Under the pieces are notes generated by a model, which was not told the DNA's origin, did no database searches, and saw only the letters and a program-made list of their open reading frames with translations. Shown here one piece after another: positions 1 through 8,454 of a stretch of 48,305 nucleotides of DNA. Both the position numbers and the translations under genes were made by a program. Origin of the DNA: Gammaproteobacteria bacterium (GTDB lineage Bacteria; Pseudomonadota; Gammaproteobacteria; GCA-001735895); NCBI GenBank assembly GCA_018669845.1, contig JABHSO010000086.1:1-48305 (forward strand), given 5' to 3'. Every line of letters begins with the position of its first letter. Positions within the stretch are counted from its first letter, which is position 1.

Positions 1-1
1 A

Positions 2-841
2 TTGAACCTGCTGCCCCGAGTTCGTCAAAACCTGATGTTCTCTGCAACTTTTTCACATGATATTCGTAATCTCGCCAAAGGTTTGGTAAATGACCCTGTC
101 GAAATCTCAGTCTCTCCACGTAACACCACGGTCGATACCGTGACTCACTGGATCAGCCCGGTAGACAAAAAACAAAAATCAGCCTTGCTGGCGCAGCTTA
201 TCCATGAGGAAAACTGGCAGCAGGTTCTGGTCTTTTCAAGAACTAAACATGGCGCAAACCGTCTGACTAAATTTCTTGAAGCTGAAGGCATTAAATCTGC
301 AGCCATTCATGGCAATAAAAGCCAGGCCGCCCGAACTAAAGCTCTGGCTGATTTCAAAAGTGGAGAAGTCAGGGTATTAGTCGCTACCGATATTGCAGCT
401 CGTGGAATAGATATTATCCAGTTACCACAGGTTGTTAATTTTGATTTACCGAACGTGCCTGAAGACTATGTACATAGAATTGGACGCACCGGCCGCGCAG
501 GATTAAAGGGGCAGGCAATTTCCCTGGTCAGCGCAGATGAATTTAAACAATTGTCAGACATTGAACGCCTGCTTAAAAAGCTACTCACACGTAAGGTCAT
601 AGATGGCTTCGAACCCACACATGATTTACCTGAATCACGTCTGGATACTCGGCCATTTAAAGCTAAAAAACCCAAAAAGCCAAGAGTTGGACATCGCGAT
701 GGACAACGCTCAGGCGAGAATGCACAGGGACATAAAACCGGTAACAATGCCAGATCAAGAAACAGAAAACCGGCTGGAGGACAAAATAAACAGGGTGGAA
801 ATACAGGGAATAGAACCAGGCAGAGATCAGGAAATCGGTAA
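2..841 (+). CDS. rhlE: DEAD-box ATP-dependent RNA helicase, RhlE-like, 3' part
   Basis: This is the C-terminal 279 residues of an ATP-dependent RNA helicase; the 5' part lies outside the window. The fragment begins just before motif III (FSAT, residues 13-16) and contains the whole second RecA-like domain: motif V region with [10 protein letters not shown] (near 128-137) and motif [12 protein letters not shown] (near 159-168). The last 60 or so residues form a basic tail rich in Lys, Arg, Asn, Gln and Gly, as in RhlE-type helicases that bind structured RNA during ribosome assembly or RNA turnover. The frame is open at the left edge, so the TTG at base 2 is not the true start. Helicase identity is certain; assignment to RhlE rather than another DEAD-box subgroup is moderate because the N-terminal core is missing. 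Confidence 0.88.
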   Translation: MNLLPRVRQNLMFSATFSHDIRNLAKGLVNDPVEISVSPRNTTVDTVTHWISPVDKKQKSALLAQLIHEENWQQVLVFSRTKHGANRLTKFLEAEGIKSAAIHGNKSQAARTKALADFKSGEVRVLVATDIAARGIDIIQLPQVVNFDLPNVPEDYVHRIGRTGRAGLKGQAISLVSADEFKQLSDIERLLKKLLTRKVIDGFEPTHDLPESRLDTRPFKAKKPKKPRVGHRDGQRSGENAQGHKTGNNARSRNRKPAGGQNKQGGNTGNRTRQRSGNR

Positions 842-864
842 TATTATTAACTGAAAGATAAAAT

Positions 865-900
865 GGTGCGCTTGGCGCACCCTACCCGGTGCTGTGCACC
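865..900 (+). repeat. Palindromic GGTGCGC/GCGCACC repeat and second hairpin after the helicase gene
   Basis: GGTGCGC (865-871) pairs with GCGCACC (875-881). A second small hairpin, GGTGC-tgt-GCACC, follows at 888-900. The first belongs to a dispersed family also seen at 4528-4600 and 6885-6906. It follows the stop codon of the helicase gene and precedes the 3' end of the convergent gene, so it may act as a bidirectional terminator, but there is no strong T-run. Confidence 0.6.
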
Positions 901-905
901 ACTTG

Positions 906-1631
906 TTACAGACAATTTTCCTGCTTAAGGCTCTTGTTCAAACGTTTACCACGTTTATACCCTTTCCAGTAAGACTGCTTGGCTGCATCCTGGAATTCTT
1001 CAGGCATAGCACCTATGACTTCATTAAAATCACGCGTTACAACTTGCTTGTCCCCACAAAATTTTCTTTTAAAGGCCAACTGACCACTAAGCTCTGCAAC
1101 ACGCAGGTGTTTTAACTGGGGATCTTCAACGGGTTTAGGTTTTTCTACAACCTTCTGTTCTTTTTCAACTTCCTTTTCTTCTTCGACATTTGCTTCAATT
1201 TTTTTATCCGTTAAATTTCTCGATTGCGTCAGGCGCTCACACTCATCTTCTGATAATAACGCCGTTTCTTCTTTACTTTTATCAAATCCAACCTGGAAAG
1301 AATCCCGCATCGAATTTCGAAATTCATCCGGCATTTTCTGCACACGCTGAGTAAATTCTGCCAGTACATCTGCCTGGCCACACTGTAAGCGAGAATAACT
1401 CAACTTTCCCAGAGTACGAGACAGGTTAACAATGATTGCAGAAGATGATTCTAGCTTTTTCTTTTTTTCTTCTTCAGTACCCTGTTCATCTTCAGCTTTT
1501 GCATTAAATGCTTCCACCGCTTTATCAATAATAGACATGATAGAACTTAAACCCTGATCTTCCAGAGCCACTGCCACACCCGGCATAAAAAATAACTGAC
1601 AAATCAATATTATAGGAACGATTCTGCTCAT
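906..1631 (-). CDS. Secreted protein with two copies of a Cys-bounded repeat domain, unknown function
   Basis: This 241-residue protein is not one I recognise. Residues 1-22 form a signal peptide (hydrophobic core IVPIILICQLFF, likely cleavage after AVA), so it should be exported. The mature part holds two copies of the same unit, about residues 73-131 and 181-240. Each opens with a Cys (C84, C192), carries MPDEF or MPEEF with a following amphipathic helix, and ends with a second Cys (C131, C240). The units are joined by a Lys/Glu-rich linker (about 141-170), probably a charged helix or coiled coil, and an acidic stretch (47-60) precedes the first. The Cys spacing (47 and 48 residues) suggests one disulfide per unit in the periplasm. 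The gene is convergent with the helicase gene and stands alone. The start is the only ATG preceding a good signal peptide. Confidence 0.75.
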   Translation of the reverse strand: MSRIVPIILICQLFFMPGVAVALEDQGLSSIMSIIDKAVEAFNAKAEDEQGTEEEKKKKLESSSAIIVNLSRTLGKLSYSRLQCGQADVLAEFTQRVQKMPDEFRNSMRDSFQVGFDKSKEETALLSEDECERLTQSRNLTDKKIEANVEEEKEVEKEQKVVEKPKPVEDPQLKHLRVAELSGQLAFKRKFCGDKQVVTRDFNEVIGAMPEEFQDAAKQSYWKGYKRGKRLNKSLKQENCL

Positions 1632-1734
1632 TGAAATCTACTCATGGTTAATGCTGTTCATTTAATCACTTTATGCCGTCTTCATCTACACCTTATTTAT
1701 TAATAACCTTGAAAGCCGAAACATAGAGTCTGTA

Positions 1735-2033
1735 ATGACCGATATGAACTTCTCGCAAATTCCTGAACCCAGACCCCGGAGCAGGAAATATCCAGCGAAT
1801 CATCGTATTCCATCAATGACCTTGATGTATTTCCCGAAGAGTTTATACATTTCATCACTGGTAACCTCGGCTTACGTAAATTAATATCACAGCAACATGG
1901 CGAGCTTTTCAATGCTGATTATTGGAAATCAGTTCAGCAAGAGAGACTCAATCACAGGTATCATTATATTTTTCCATACTCCAGAGACAGTAGATTCGAA
2001 AGAATTTTTAATTCAGCAGCTAAATGCCCATGA
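1735..2033 (+). pseudogene. aceK: 3' remnant of aceK (isocitrate dehydrogenase kinase/phosphatase)
   Basis: Reading on the plus strand gives the conserved C-terminal end of AceK, broken by a frameshift. Bases 1735-1773 encode MTDMNFSQIPEPR, matching the family's YMTD-NFR-IPxPR segment. One base appears deleted, and from 1773 the next frame runs TPEQEISSESSYSINDLDVF, then PEEF and further AceK-like sequence ending FERIFNSAAKCP at the TGA at 2031-2033. AceK C-termini have the same order: IPxPR, TPEQEM, the VFPEEF segment, then a DLF-ADYW-type helix. Upstream of 1735 I find no further AceK similarity, so the kinase and phosphatase core is gone. AceK normally gates isocitrate between the TCA cycle and the glyoxylate shunt. 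The stop overlaps the rraA start as ATGA, suggesting a former aceK-rraA operon. I recognise the family from memory of its conserved motifs. Confidence 0.75.
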
Positions 2034-2512
2034 CAACTAACTTCAAAACTGCTGATTTGTGCGATGAATTTTCACAATCGCTACAAATTATTGAACCCGG
2101 CTTTATCAGCTATGGCGGACACCCCTGTTTTTATGGAGAGGTTTCAACCATTAAATGCTTTGAAGACAACTCCATAGTCCGACAGCAACTATCCACCCCC
2201 GGACTTGGCCGTGTTCTGATGGTTGATGCTGGAGCATCAACCCAATGCGCCATGTTAGGTGACTTGCTCGCAGGTTTTGGTGTAGAAAACAACTGGGCTG
2301 GAATTGTCATGTATGGCATGATTCGGGATAGTGTCAATCTCAGCAGCATGCCCATTGGTGTTATGGCTCTCGGCACTCACCCGAAAAAAAGTGAGAAGAA
2401 AAATATGGGTGAAATTGATATCGCCATCGACTTTCCTGGTGCCACCATAAAACCTGGAGACTGGGTTTATGCTGATCAGGATGGCATTATTACAAGCCAT
2501 AAAAAATTATAA
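2030..2512 (+). CDS. rraA: Ribonuclease E activity regulator RraA
   Basis: RraA binds RNase E and inhibits its endonuclease activity, altering mRNA turnover. The protein has 160 residues from this start, close to the 161 of E. coli RraA, and is collinear with it: TADLCDEF at the N-terminus, a FISYGG segment, TIKCFEDNS, GRVLMVDAG, then NNWAGIVMYGMIRD and the C-terminal GDWVYADQDGII. The glycine-rich and Asp residues of the trimeric RraA/aldolase-like fold are kept. I prefer the ATG at 2030 because it forms an ATGA overlap with the stop of the aceK remnant; an in-frame ATG at 2024 would add two residues. No strong ribosome binding site is visible, which fits past translational coupling to aceK. 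Confidence 0.88.
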   Translation: MTTNFKTADLCDEFSQSLQIIEPGFISYGGHPCFYGEVSTIKCFEDNSIVRQQLSTPGLGRVLMVDAGASTQCAMLGDLLAGFGVENNWAGIVMYGMIRDSVNLSSMPIGVMALGTHPKKSEKKNMGEIDIAIDFPGATIKPGDWVYADQDGIITSHKKL

Positions 2513-2561
2513 GCATCACGATGAATATAGACTTAAGCTAAAACAAATCAATAACAGAACA

Positions 2562-2592
2562 CCTTCGTGCTCTTCGTGAGCTTCGTGGTGAA
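2562..2592 (+). repeat. Dispersed CTTCGTG repeat, single arm
   Basis: Three tandem-like CTTCGTG units (CCTTCGTGCTCTTCGTGAG then CTTCGTGGTG) sit just upstream of the prpE ribosome binding site (AAGAGGA, 2601-2607). Related copies, arranged as inverted pairs, occur at 16800-16931 and 19150-19224. Here only one arm is present. Confidence 0.7.
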
Positions 2593-2616
2593 AAAATAAA
2601 AAGAGGATCAACAACA

Positions 2617-4512
2617 ATGACAACCTATAACGAAATTTATCAGCAATCCTTAAATGATCCTGATGCATTCTGGGGTAAAGCTGCGGAAGAGCTTCACTGG
2701 ACTAAAAAATGGGATAAAGTCATTGATCTGGGTGCTAAACCAGTTCCTCACTGGTTCGTTGGTGGACAGATAAATACCTGTTATAACGCTGTTGACCGAC
2801 ATGTTGAAACCGGCAGAGCTGACCAGACTGCCATTATTTACGACTCCCCTATCACCAATCAACAACGCAAAATTTCTTATAGTGAATTATTACAACAGGT
2901 TTCTCAATTTGCTGGAGTTTTAGTTAATCATGGGGCTAAAAAAGGGGATCGAGTCATAATTTATATGCCCATGATTCCTGAAGCCGCTATTGCCATGCTA
3001 GCCTGCGCCAGAATTGGCGCTATTCACTCTGTCGTTTTTGGAGGTTTTGCAGCCAATGAACTGGCTACTCGAATAGACGATGCCAAACCCGATATCATCA
3101 TCAGCACAAGTTGCGGCATCGAGCCAGCAAGAGTTATAGAATACAAACCGCTACTGGATGCTGCTATTGACCAGGCCAAACACAAAGTCAGCTGCTGCAT
3201 ATTAAAAGCCCGTCCACAGGCAAAAGCAGAAATGATTGAAGGGCGTGATTTCGACTGGGATAATGAGCTCACCAAAGCTGAAAGTGTTGACTGTGTTCCA
3301 CTCGACGCTACAGATCCATTGTACATCCTGTATACATCAGGCACTACCGGTGAACCCAAAGGTGTTATTCGCGATAACGGTGGTCATGCCGTGGCGATGC
3401 ACTGGTCCATGAAAAATGTTTACAACGTCGAACCCGGTGATGTTTACTGGGCCGCTTCTGATGTTGGCTGGGTTGTCGGTCACAGCTATATAGTTTATGC
3501 CCCGTTATTAAAAGGCTGCACCACTATTATGTACGAAGGAAAACCTGTTGGCACACCTGACCCCGGTGCTTTCTGGAGAGTCATCAGTGAGCACAATGTT
3601 AAAGTTTTATTCACTGCTCCGACTGCCTTTCGTGCCATCAAAAAAGAAGACCCCGATGGTGAATACCTTAAAAAATATGACCTTAGCTGCATGCAGTCTT
3701 TATTCCTGGCAGGAGAACGTTGTGACCCTGACACCTTATTTTGGGCCAGAGATAAACTGGGCAAACCTGTTATCGATCACTGGTGGCAAACTGAAACAGG
3801 CTGGGCCATTGCTTCCAATCCTTTAGGCATCGAAAATATGGAAATCAAAGCAGGCTCTCCAACCGTTGCCATGCCGGGATATGATGTCCAGATATTATCT
3901 GAAGATGGCAATGAAATGCCTACTGGCGAGATGGGCAATATTGTCATCAAACTGCCCATGCCACCATCCTGCCTGCCCAGCCTGTGGGGGAATGATCAAC
4001 GCTTCATCGATGCTTATCTCACTAAATATGAAGGTTACTACCTGACCGGTGATGCCGGTTTTAAAGATGAAGATGATTACCTGTGGATCATGAGTCGAAC
4101 AGATGACGTTATCAACGTTGCCGGACACAGGCTATCGACCGGTGCCATGGAAGAGGTTTTATCCGGGCATAGTGATATTGCCGAATGTGCTGTTATCGGT
4201 GTCGCCGATGATCTTAAAGGACAAATGCCTCTTGGATTAATCGTTCTTAAAGCAGGAGTAGATAGAACTGAAGCAGATATCGTTAAAGAGCTTGTACAAC
4301 GAGTCAGAGATCAGATTGGCCCGGTCGCTGCTTTTAAACAAGCTAAAATTGTAAACCGCCTGCCAAAGACACGTTCAGGTAAAATCCTACGTGGCACCAT
4401 GGTAAATATTGCCGATGGTACCGAGTGGAAAATGCCAGCGACTATTGATGACCCCGTTATTCTTGATGAAATCACCGAGGCTTTGCAAGTTTTAGGCTAC
4501 GCAAAAAAGTAA
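2617..4512 (+). CDS. prpE: Propionyl-CoA synthetase (PrpE-type acyl-CoA ligase)
   Basis: This enzyme activates propionate to propionyl-CoA through a propionyl-adenylate, entering the methylcitrate cycle encoded at 17-20.7 kb. It has 631 residues against about 628 for E. coli PrpE. It carries the ANL-superfamily motifs in order: an N-terminal ACAS domain, GGQINTCYNAVDRH (PrpE-like), the phosphate loop YTSGTTGEPKGV, WWQTETGW, YYLTGDAG, the hinge region SRTDDVINVAGHRLSTG, and the catalytic lysine in KTRSGKILR (K589), the residue usually controlled by acylation. It is distinct from the acetyl-CoA synthetase at 24.4-26.3 kb, which ends differently and is more Acs-like. The ribosome binding site GAGGA lies ten bases before the ATG. 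It stands apart from prpBCD. PrpE identity is likely; acetate or other short acids could also be substrates. Confidence 0.87.
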   Translation: MTTYNEIYQQSLNDPDAFWGKAAEELHWTKKWDKVIDLGAKPVPHWFVGGQINTCYNAVDRHVETGRADQTAIIYDSPITNQQRKISYSELLQQVSQFAGVLVNHGAKKGDRVIIYMPMIPEAAIAMLACARIGAIHSVVFGGFAANELATRIDDAKPDIIISTSCGIEPARVIEYKPLLDAAIDQAKHKVSCCILKARPQAKAEMIEGRDFDWDNELTKAESVDCVPLDATDPLYILYTSGTTGEPKGVIRDNGGHAVAMHWSMKNVYNVEPGDVYWAASDVGWVVGHSYIVYAPLLKGCTTIMYEGKPVGTPDPGAFWRVISEHNVKVLFTAPTAFRAIKKEDPDGEYLKKYDLSCMQSLFLAGERCDPDTLFWARDKLGKPVIDHWWQTETGWAIASNPLGIENMEIKAGSPTVAMPGYDVQILSEDGNEMPTGEMGNIVIKLPMPPSCLPSLWGNDQRFIDAYLTKYEGYYLTGDAGFKDEDDYLWIMSRTDDVINVAGHRLSTGAMEEVLSGHSDIAECAVIGVADDLKGQMPLGLIVLKAGVDRTEADIVKELVQRVRDQIGPVAAFKQAKIVNRLPKTRSGKILRGTMVNIADGTEWKMPATIDDPVILDEITEALQVLGYAKK

Positions 4513-4527
4513 CCTTAAGTAAATACG

Positions 4528-4600
4528 TGTAGGGTGCCGCCGTGCGCACCATTGAATTACACTGCTAACTCATTTGGTGCGCACGGCGCACCCTACACCA
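4528..4600. repeat. Inverted pair of GTAGGGTGCGC-type repeats, probable terminator
   Basis: The left arm (about 4528-4551) and right arm (about 4575-4600) are near-perfect reverse complements: GTGTAGGGTGC... and ...GCACCCTACAC, with one single-base difference and a loop of about 23 bases. The element lies between the prpE stop and the lpxO promoter region. It can fold into a long GC-rich hairpin and plausibly ends prpE transcription. Confidence 0.7.
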
Positions 4601-4684
4601 TACCTGACTCATATTTCTGTACAATATTTCCCTCATTTCAGATAGACTTTGCCTAAGCCTCCCGCACAGCATTCTGGAAACTTC

Positions 4685-5581
4685 ATGTACACCTTGTTAA
4701 CACTCATCATCATTTATCTATCCTGTGTTGTTTTCATCAGATTGCGCAACAGGGAAAAATTTCCTTTAATGAGACAGTTGAATGACTTTTCAACAATAAT
4801 GGTGCCATTCAATATTCCTGCTTATCTATTATCTAAAGCCCCATTAACTCATTTCATAGAACCTGATCAATTTCCCGAACTTAAAATATTAGATGACAAT
4901 TGGGAAGATATAAGAAATGAAGCATTGGTCCTATATGAGAGAGGGCTGATCACAATAAAAGATGACCTTCCTGCCAGTAGTTTTTATAAGGACAATCGCT
5001 GGACCAGCTTTTATTTAAAAAGTTATGATAATGATATTCCATCAGCCTACGAAATGGCTCCAAAAACGATGGCTTTAATTGATCAGTTACCATCGATGAA
5101 CATGGCATTATTTGCCTGCCTGAATCCGGGGAAAAAAATCAACGATCATCATGATCCATTTGCATTTACACTACGTTATTCATTAGGACTCAGCACTCCA
5201 AACTCCAATCAGTCAGGCCTTGTTGTAAATGGAGATGACTATCATTGGGAAGATGGAAAAAGCATTATATTTGATGAAACTTATTTTCATTGCGCTTATA
5301 ACAACAGTGACAAACCTCGAATAATTTTAATGACCGATATAGACAGGCCCCTTAAATTTGGTTTATTACAGAAATTTTATTATCAGTTCGGACGTTTTTT
5401 CAACGGCTTGTTCGCGGTAGATAATATTGATGCCAGTAAACTGGGAATAGGAAATAAGTTTGGCTTTTATCTGAATAAATACAAAGCTTTATTAAAACGC
5501 TTTAAGCACTGGAATAAACCGCTTTATGTGACTACTAAAATAATCGTTCTGATACTTGTACTTTATTTTATTTTTAATTGA
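4685..5581 (+). CDS. lpxO: Lipid A 2-hydroxylase-like Fe(II)/2-oxoglutarate dioxygenase (LpxO)
   Basis: LpxO adds a 2-hydroxyl group to an acyl chain of lipid A at the inner membrane. From this start the protein has 298 residues, against about 300 for known LpxO. It opens with a membrane helix (YTLLTLIIIYLSCVVFI), then an LpxO-like RQLNDFSTIMVPFN segment, a FPEL-x-DNWEDIR-EAL-LYERG stretch, and the aspartyl/asparaginyl beta-hydroxylase fold: the metal-binding HxD within NDHHDPF, LRYSLGLSTPNS, and the second metal His in FDETYFH, followed by an R-I-I-L strand. A second hydrophobic helix ends the protein. I chose ATG 4685, preceded by TGGAAA; an in-frame TTG at 4649 would add a polar N-terminal extension before the membrane helix. 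Presence suggests lipid A remodelling for envelope defence. Confidence 0.85.
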   Translation: MYTLLTLIIIYLSCVVFIRLRNREKFPLMRQLNDFSTIMVPFNIPAYLLSKAPLTHFIEPDQFPELKILDDNWEDIRNEALVLYERGLITIKDDLPASSFYKDNRWTSFYLKSYDNDIPSAYEMAPKTMALIDQLPSMNMALFACLNPGKKINDHHDPFAFTLRYSLGLSTPNSNQSGLVVNGDDYHWEDGKSIIFDETYFHCAYNNSDKPRIILMTDIDRPLKFGLLQKFYYQFGRFFNGLFAVDNIDASKLGIGNKFGFYLNKYKALLKRFKHWNKPLYVTTKIIVLILVLYFIFN

Positions 5582-5586
5582 TACCA

Positions 5587-5602
5587 GCTAAAGCTATTTA
5601 GC
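5587..5602. terminator. Weak hairpin between convergent genes
   Basis: GCTAAA-gcta-TTTAGC forms a 6-bp stem with a 4-base loop between the stops of lpxO and the convergent gene. It is AT-rich and has no T-run, so a terminator role is only suggested by position. Confidence 0.3.
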
Positions 5603-5615
5603 CAACCATTAATCT

Positions 5616-6671
5616 TCATAGAACAGACTCATCAATATCATAGGGCCAGCCCACTATTCCCCCGGCAATTGAGTAAGCCTGAACACTCAACTGTTGCAGG
5701 ATCATGGCCGCTATAATACTTCTTTTGCCATTCCTGTCGTAAATGATGTATTTTTTCTGCTGCTCAATTTCAGACAACCTGTTTCTGAGTTCTGGAAGCG
5801 GAATAAGTTTAGCGCCGGGTAAACGAGACTCTTCCCATTCCTCTTCATATCTCACATCCAACAACACAGTATCTTTTTCACTTAGCAACAATTTTGCTTT
5901 CTCTATGTCGATTTCATGTATCAATGACTCTCCAATGAGTGCTTTGAAGTCAGAGCCATTTAACACCAGCAATCTCGAGTCTTCTATCATACGAACGCTA
6001 GCACTTCGTCTATGACCATCAACTATAAGGCTATCCTGTCCAAAATGGTTTCCAGCATACAGATGATTCACTTTTTGCTCGTCATCATCGTACATACCCC
6101 TTTCCCAGACTTCCGCCTGCCCACTGGCAATAATATAAAATGAATCTGCAATATCACCCTGAGTGATAACTTCGGTTCCCGCCTTAACATCGATAATATG
6201 CATTTTTTGAATAGCCCGGCTAATATTTTCCATTGGGATATTCATGAATACCGTCGGGTGCTTCATATTGGACAGTATTTCTTTAACACTTTTTGGAGAG
6301 TTTGATACATCCCTATTCATCGATTTCCAGCTGATGTGATAGTCGAGATATTCCTGGTCTATCCTGATTAAAGCCGATCTCGTTTTTGCAAGGAAACTAA
6401 TATTTTCGTGTTCAGATAACCGCACAGGTCTGCGCTTTTTAGCCTTTTCACTTAAATGATCAGTTACCCGACTGAACTCTATGATATCTATTTCGCCATA
6501 AGCCAGGAAAAAAGTGTCATTAGTTGCATTAGATGGAACACTTAAACTATCTCCTGCACTGATGATGTACTCTCTGATTATGCCTTCATGTCGCATATCA
6601 TTAAGAACATTTATAGGCAATCTAGACAGAGGACTGTCTGCAAGATAAATTTCATCTAGTGGGTTGGACAT
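5616..6671 (-). CDS. Cyclic-nucleotide-binding-domain protein with C-terminal pseudo-rhodanese
   Basis: The 351 residues contain two CNB-like beta-barrels and a rhodanese fold. The first barrel (about 15-110) is degenerate. The second (about 135-250) has the typical AGTEVITQGDIADSFYIIASG start and GNHFGQDSLIVDGHRRSASV, where the E-x(5)-R phosphate cassette of true cAMP binders is changed to GQDSL...RRSASV. The rhodanese domain (about 258-350) has VLLDVRYEEEWEESRLPGA and the active-site loop YDRNGKRS, in which the usual catalytic Cys is Asp (D312), so sulfur transfer is not expected. There is no DNA-binding domain, so it is not a CRP-type regulator. Related proteins combine these modules as cytoplasmic sensors of unknown partner. 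It is transcribed alone, convergent with lpxO. Confidence 0.78.
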   Translation of the reverse strand: MSNPLDEIYLADSPLSRLPINVLNDMRHEGIIREYIISAGDSLSVPSNATNDTFFLAYGEIDIIEFSRVTDHLSEKAKKRRPVRLSEHENISFLAKTRSALIRIDQEYLDYHISWKSMNRDVSNSPKSVKEILSNMKHPTVFMNIPMENISRAIQKMHIIDVKAGTEVITQGDIADSFYIIASGQAEVWERGMYDDDEQKVNHLYAGNHFGQDSLIVDGHRRSASVRMIEDSRLLVLNGSDFKALIGESLIHEIDIEKAKLLLSEKDTVLLDVRYEEEWEESRLPGAKLIPLPELRNRLSEIEQQKKYIIYDRNGKRSIIAAMILQQLSVQAYSIAGGIVGWPYDIDESVL

Positions 6672-6884
6672 GTTAACTATCTCTGTATAAATATCAGCAG
6701 TATGCCAAATTAGGTCTTACTTTATATGACTTATAATATATGACTTTTCAGATAAAATTTCTTAATTAATTTTTTGGCGCTAGAAATAAGGATTTTCCAG
6801 CAAATATCCAGTTATTTAATATAATTATATATTGGATGGACGGGCTCAAAATATTCTAAACCAACCCAACTATTGATCTAGAAT

Positions 6885-6906
6885 GTAGGGTGCGCCATGC
6901 GCACCA
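6885..6906 (-). repeat. GTAGGGTGCGC palindromic repeat downstream of livF
   Basis: GTAGGGTGCGCCATGCGCACCA is the same element as at 4528-4600 in compact form: GGTGCGC pairs with GCGCACC around a short centre. It lies 18 bases past the stop of the last gene of the ABC operon, a likely 3' end. The rest of 6672-6923 is AT-rich and would hold the promoter of the upstream minus-strand CNB/rhodanese gene; no clear boxes stand out. Confidence 0.6.
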
Positions 6907-6923
6907 TAGCTTATTACAACAAA

Positions 6924-7700
6924 TTAGATAGCCAGATACTCATGACGAAGTTCTTCATTATCCAGTACTTCCTGAGCCGTGCCATCAAACACGATATTAC
7001 CCATATCCAGAATCAGGGCCCGGTCTGCAAGCCGTAATGCTGCCACTGCATTTTGTTCTACAATAATCGTAGTAATTCCCTGCTTCTTAATGCTATCCAC
7101 AATATTCGCAATTTCCTTCACGATAACTGGAGCCAAACCTTCATAAGGCTCATCCAGCAACAGCAGTTTAATATCACGAGCCAGTGCGCGAGCCACTGCA
7201 AGCATTTGCTGCTCACCACCCGACAATGTCGTGCCCATCTGACTACGACGCTCTGCAAGACGGGGGAAATGCTCGTAGATTCTTTCCAGACTCCATCCAA
7301 TCGGCGGTGCAATCTGCGCCAGTTGCAGGTTTTCTTCTACCGTAAGACCCTGAATAATTCGTCTATCTTCCGGAACCAGTGCCACACCATTTTGAGCCGC
7401 ATCATGTGCAGCCATATTGTGCAAAGGTTTATGATCCAGCCAGATTTCACCGTGGGTAACCTGTGGACTATCGACACGAGCAATAGAACGTAAGGTTGAG
7501 GTTTTTCCAGCACCATTTCGACCAAGCAGCGCAACCACTTCACCTTCGCGGATATCAAAATTGATTCCCTGCACGATATAGCTTTCACCATAATAGGAAT
7601 GCATGTCCCAGCATGAAAAGAAGGCCGGATCAGAGCCCTGGCTGGTAACCGTACTAACACGCTCTTCGACTTTCACGTCACCCAGTAATTGATTACTCAT
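6924..7700 (-). CDS. livF: LIV-type ABC transporter ATP-binding protein (LivF-like)
   Basis: This is one of the two ATPases of a hydrophobic-amino-acid-family (HAAT) importer. The 258 residues show Walker A GRNGAGKTS (near 76-84), the Q-loop region LVPEDRRI typical of LivF, the signature LSGGEQQ, Walker B KLLLLDEP and a switch-region His replaced by Gln (IIVEQN), which is normal for LivF. An N-terminal extension of about 25 residues precedes the usual start of LivF proteins. The gene overlaps the end of livG by 8 bases, so translation is probably coupled. It is the last gene of the livKHMGF-like operon, with a palindromic repeat after it. The substrate cannot be read from the ATPase. Confidence 0.87.
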   Translation of the reverse strand: MSNQLLGDVKVEERVSTVTSQGSDPAFFSCWDMHSYYGESYIVQGINFDIREGEVVALLGRNGAGKTSTLRSIARVDSPQVTHGEIWLDHKPLHNMAAHDAAQNGVALVPEDRRIIQGLTVEENLQLAQIAPPIGWSLERIYEHFPRLAERRSQMGTTLSGGEQQMLAVARALARDIKLLLLDEPYEGLAPVIVKEIANIVDSIKKQGITTIIVEQNAVAALRLADRALILDMGNIVFDGTAQEVLDNEELRHEYLAI

Positions 7701-8454
7701 CTTCTGCTTCTCCCAGGTAGGCTTCTTTTACTTTGGGATCTTCACGAATTTCATCCGGGGTTCCCGATGCAATAATACGTCCCTGAGCAAGCACACTGAT
7801 GCGATCAGCCAGACTAAAAACCACGTGCATGTCGTGCTCAATTATTATTTTTGTCATGCCTCGTTCCTTAATCTTTTTTAACAGATCAATGGTCTGATTA
7901 GTATCATGACGCGCCATACCCGCTGTGGGTTCATCCAGTAACAACAGGCTCGGGTTTTGAATCAAACCCATGGCCAGTTCCAGTCGACGTTTATCACCCC
8001 GCGAAATACTGCCTGCATGCTGATCATAAAATTTTTCCAGACCGACATCGGCTAAAGCTTCCATCGCACCTTCGTGCAGCGCTTTTTCTTTACGCATACA
8101 TCTGAAAGGATTGAACTTAAACGTGCCATCTCTTTTTGCCAGCGCCGGTATCATCACGTTTTGCAATAAAGTCAGCTCAGGGAAGATTTCAGGTGTCTGG
8201 AATACACGTACCATACCCGCATGATTAATATCATAAGGTTGCATACCTATCATATTATGCCCATTAAAAGTAACCGTTCCATCATCCGGTATCAGGCGTC
8301 CAATACAACAGTTTAGTAGCGTCGATTTACCAGCACCATTTGGACCAATAATGGCATGAGTTGTGCCTTCTTCAACTTTGAGCTGAATATCAGAAAGTGC
8401 ATGTAAACCACCAAAGGTTTTATTCACACCATTTATATCAAGGATAATACTCAT
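7693..8454 (-). CDS. livG: LIV-type ABC transporter ATP-binding protein (LivG-like)
   Basis: This is the second ATPase of the importer, 253 residues. Walker A is GPNGAGKST (about 37-45), the Q-loop area is [14 protein letters not shown] as in LivG, Walker B is [12 protein letters not shown] and the switch His is present ([10 protein letters not shown]). The ABC signature reads [11 protein letters not shown] instead of the usual LSGGQ/LSYGQ form, a subfamily-like change that may still support ATP hydrolysis. The start codon overlaps the livM stop (ATGA at 8451-8454), a sign of coupled translation. The C-terminal [10 protein letters not shown] is a LivG hallmark. Confidence 0.88.
   Translation of the reverse strand: MSIILDINGVNKTFGGLHALSDIQLKVEEGTTHAIIGPNGAGKSTLLNCCIGRLIPDDGTVTFNGHNMIGMQPYDINHAGMVRVFQTPEIFPELTLLQNVMIPALAKRDGTFKFNPFRCMRKEKALHEGAMEALADVGLEKFYDQHAGSISRGDKRRLELAMGLIQNPSLLLLDEPTAGMARHDTNQTIDLLKKIKERGMTKIIIEHDMHVVFSLADRISVLAQGRIIASGTPDEIREDPKVKEAYLGEAEDE

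Noticed and set aside
2617..4512. Calling this gene a second acetyl-CoA synthetase
   Set aside because: Its CYNAVDRH segment and overall pattern fit PrpE, and the prpBCD genes are present; the true Acs is at 24374-26320.
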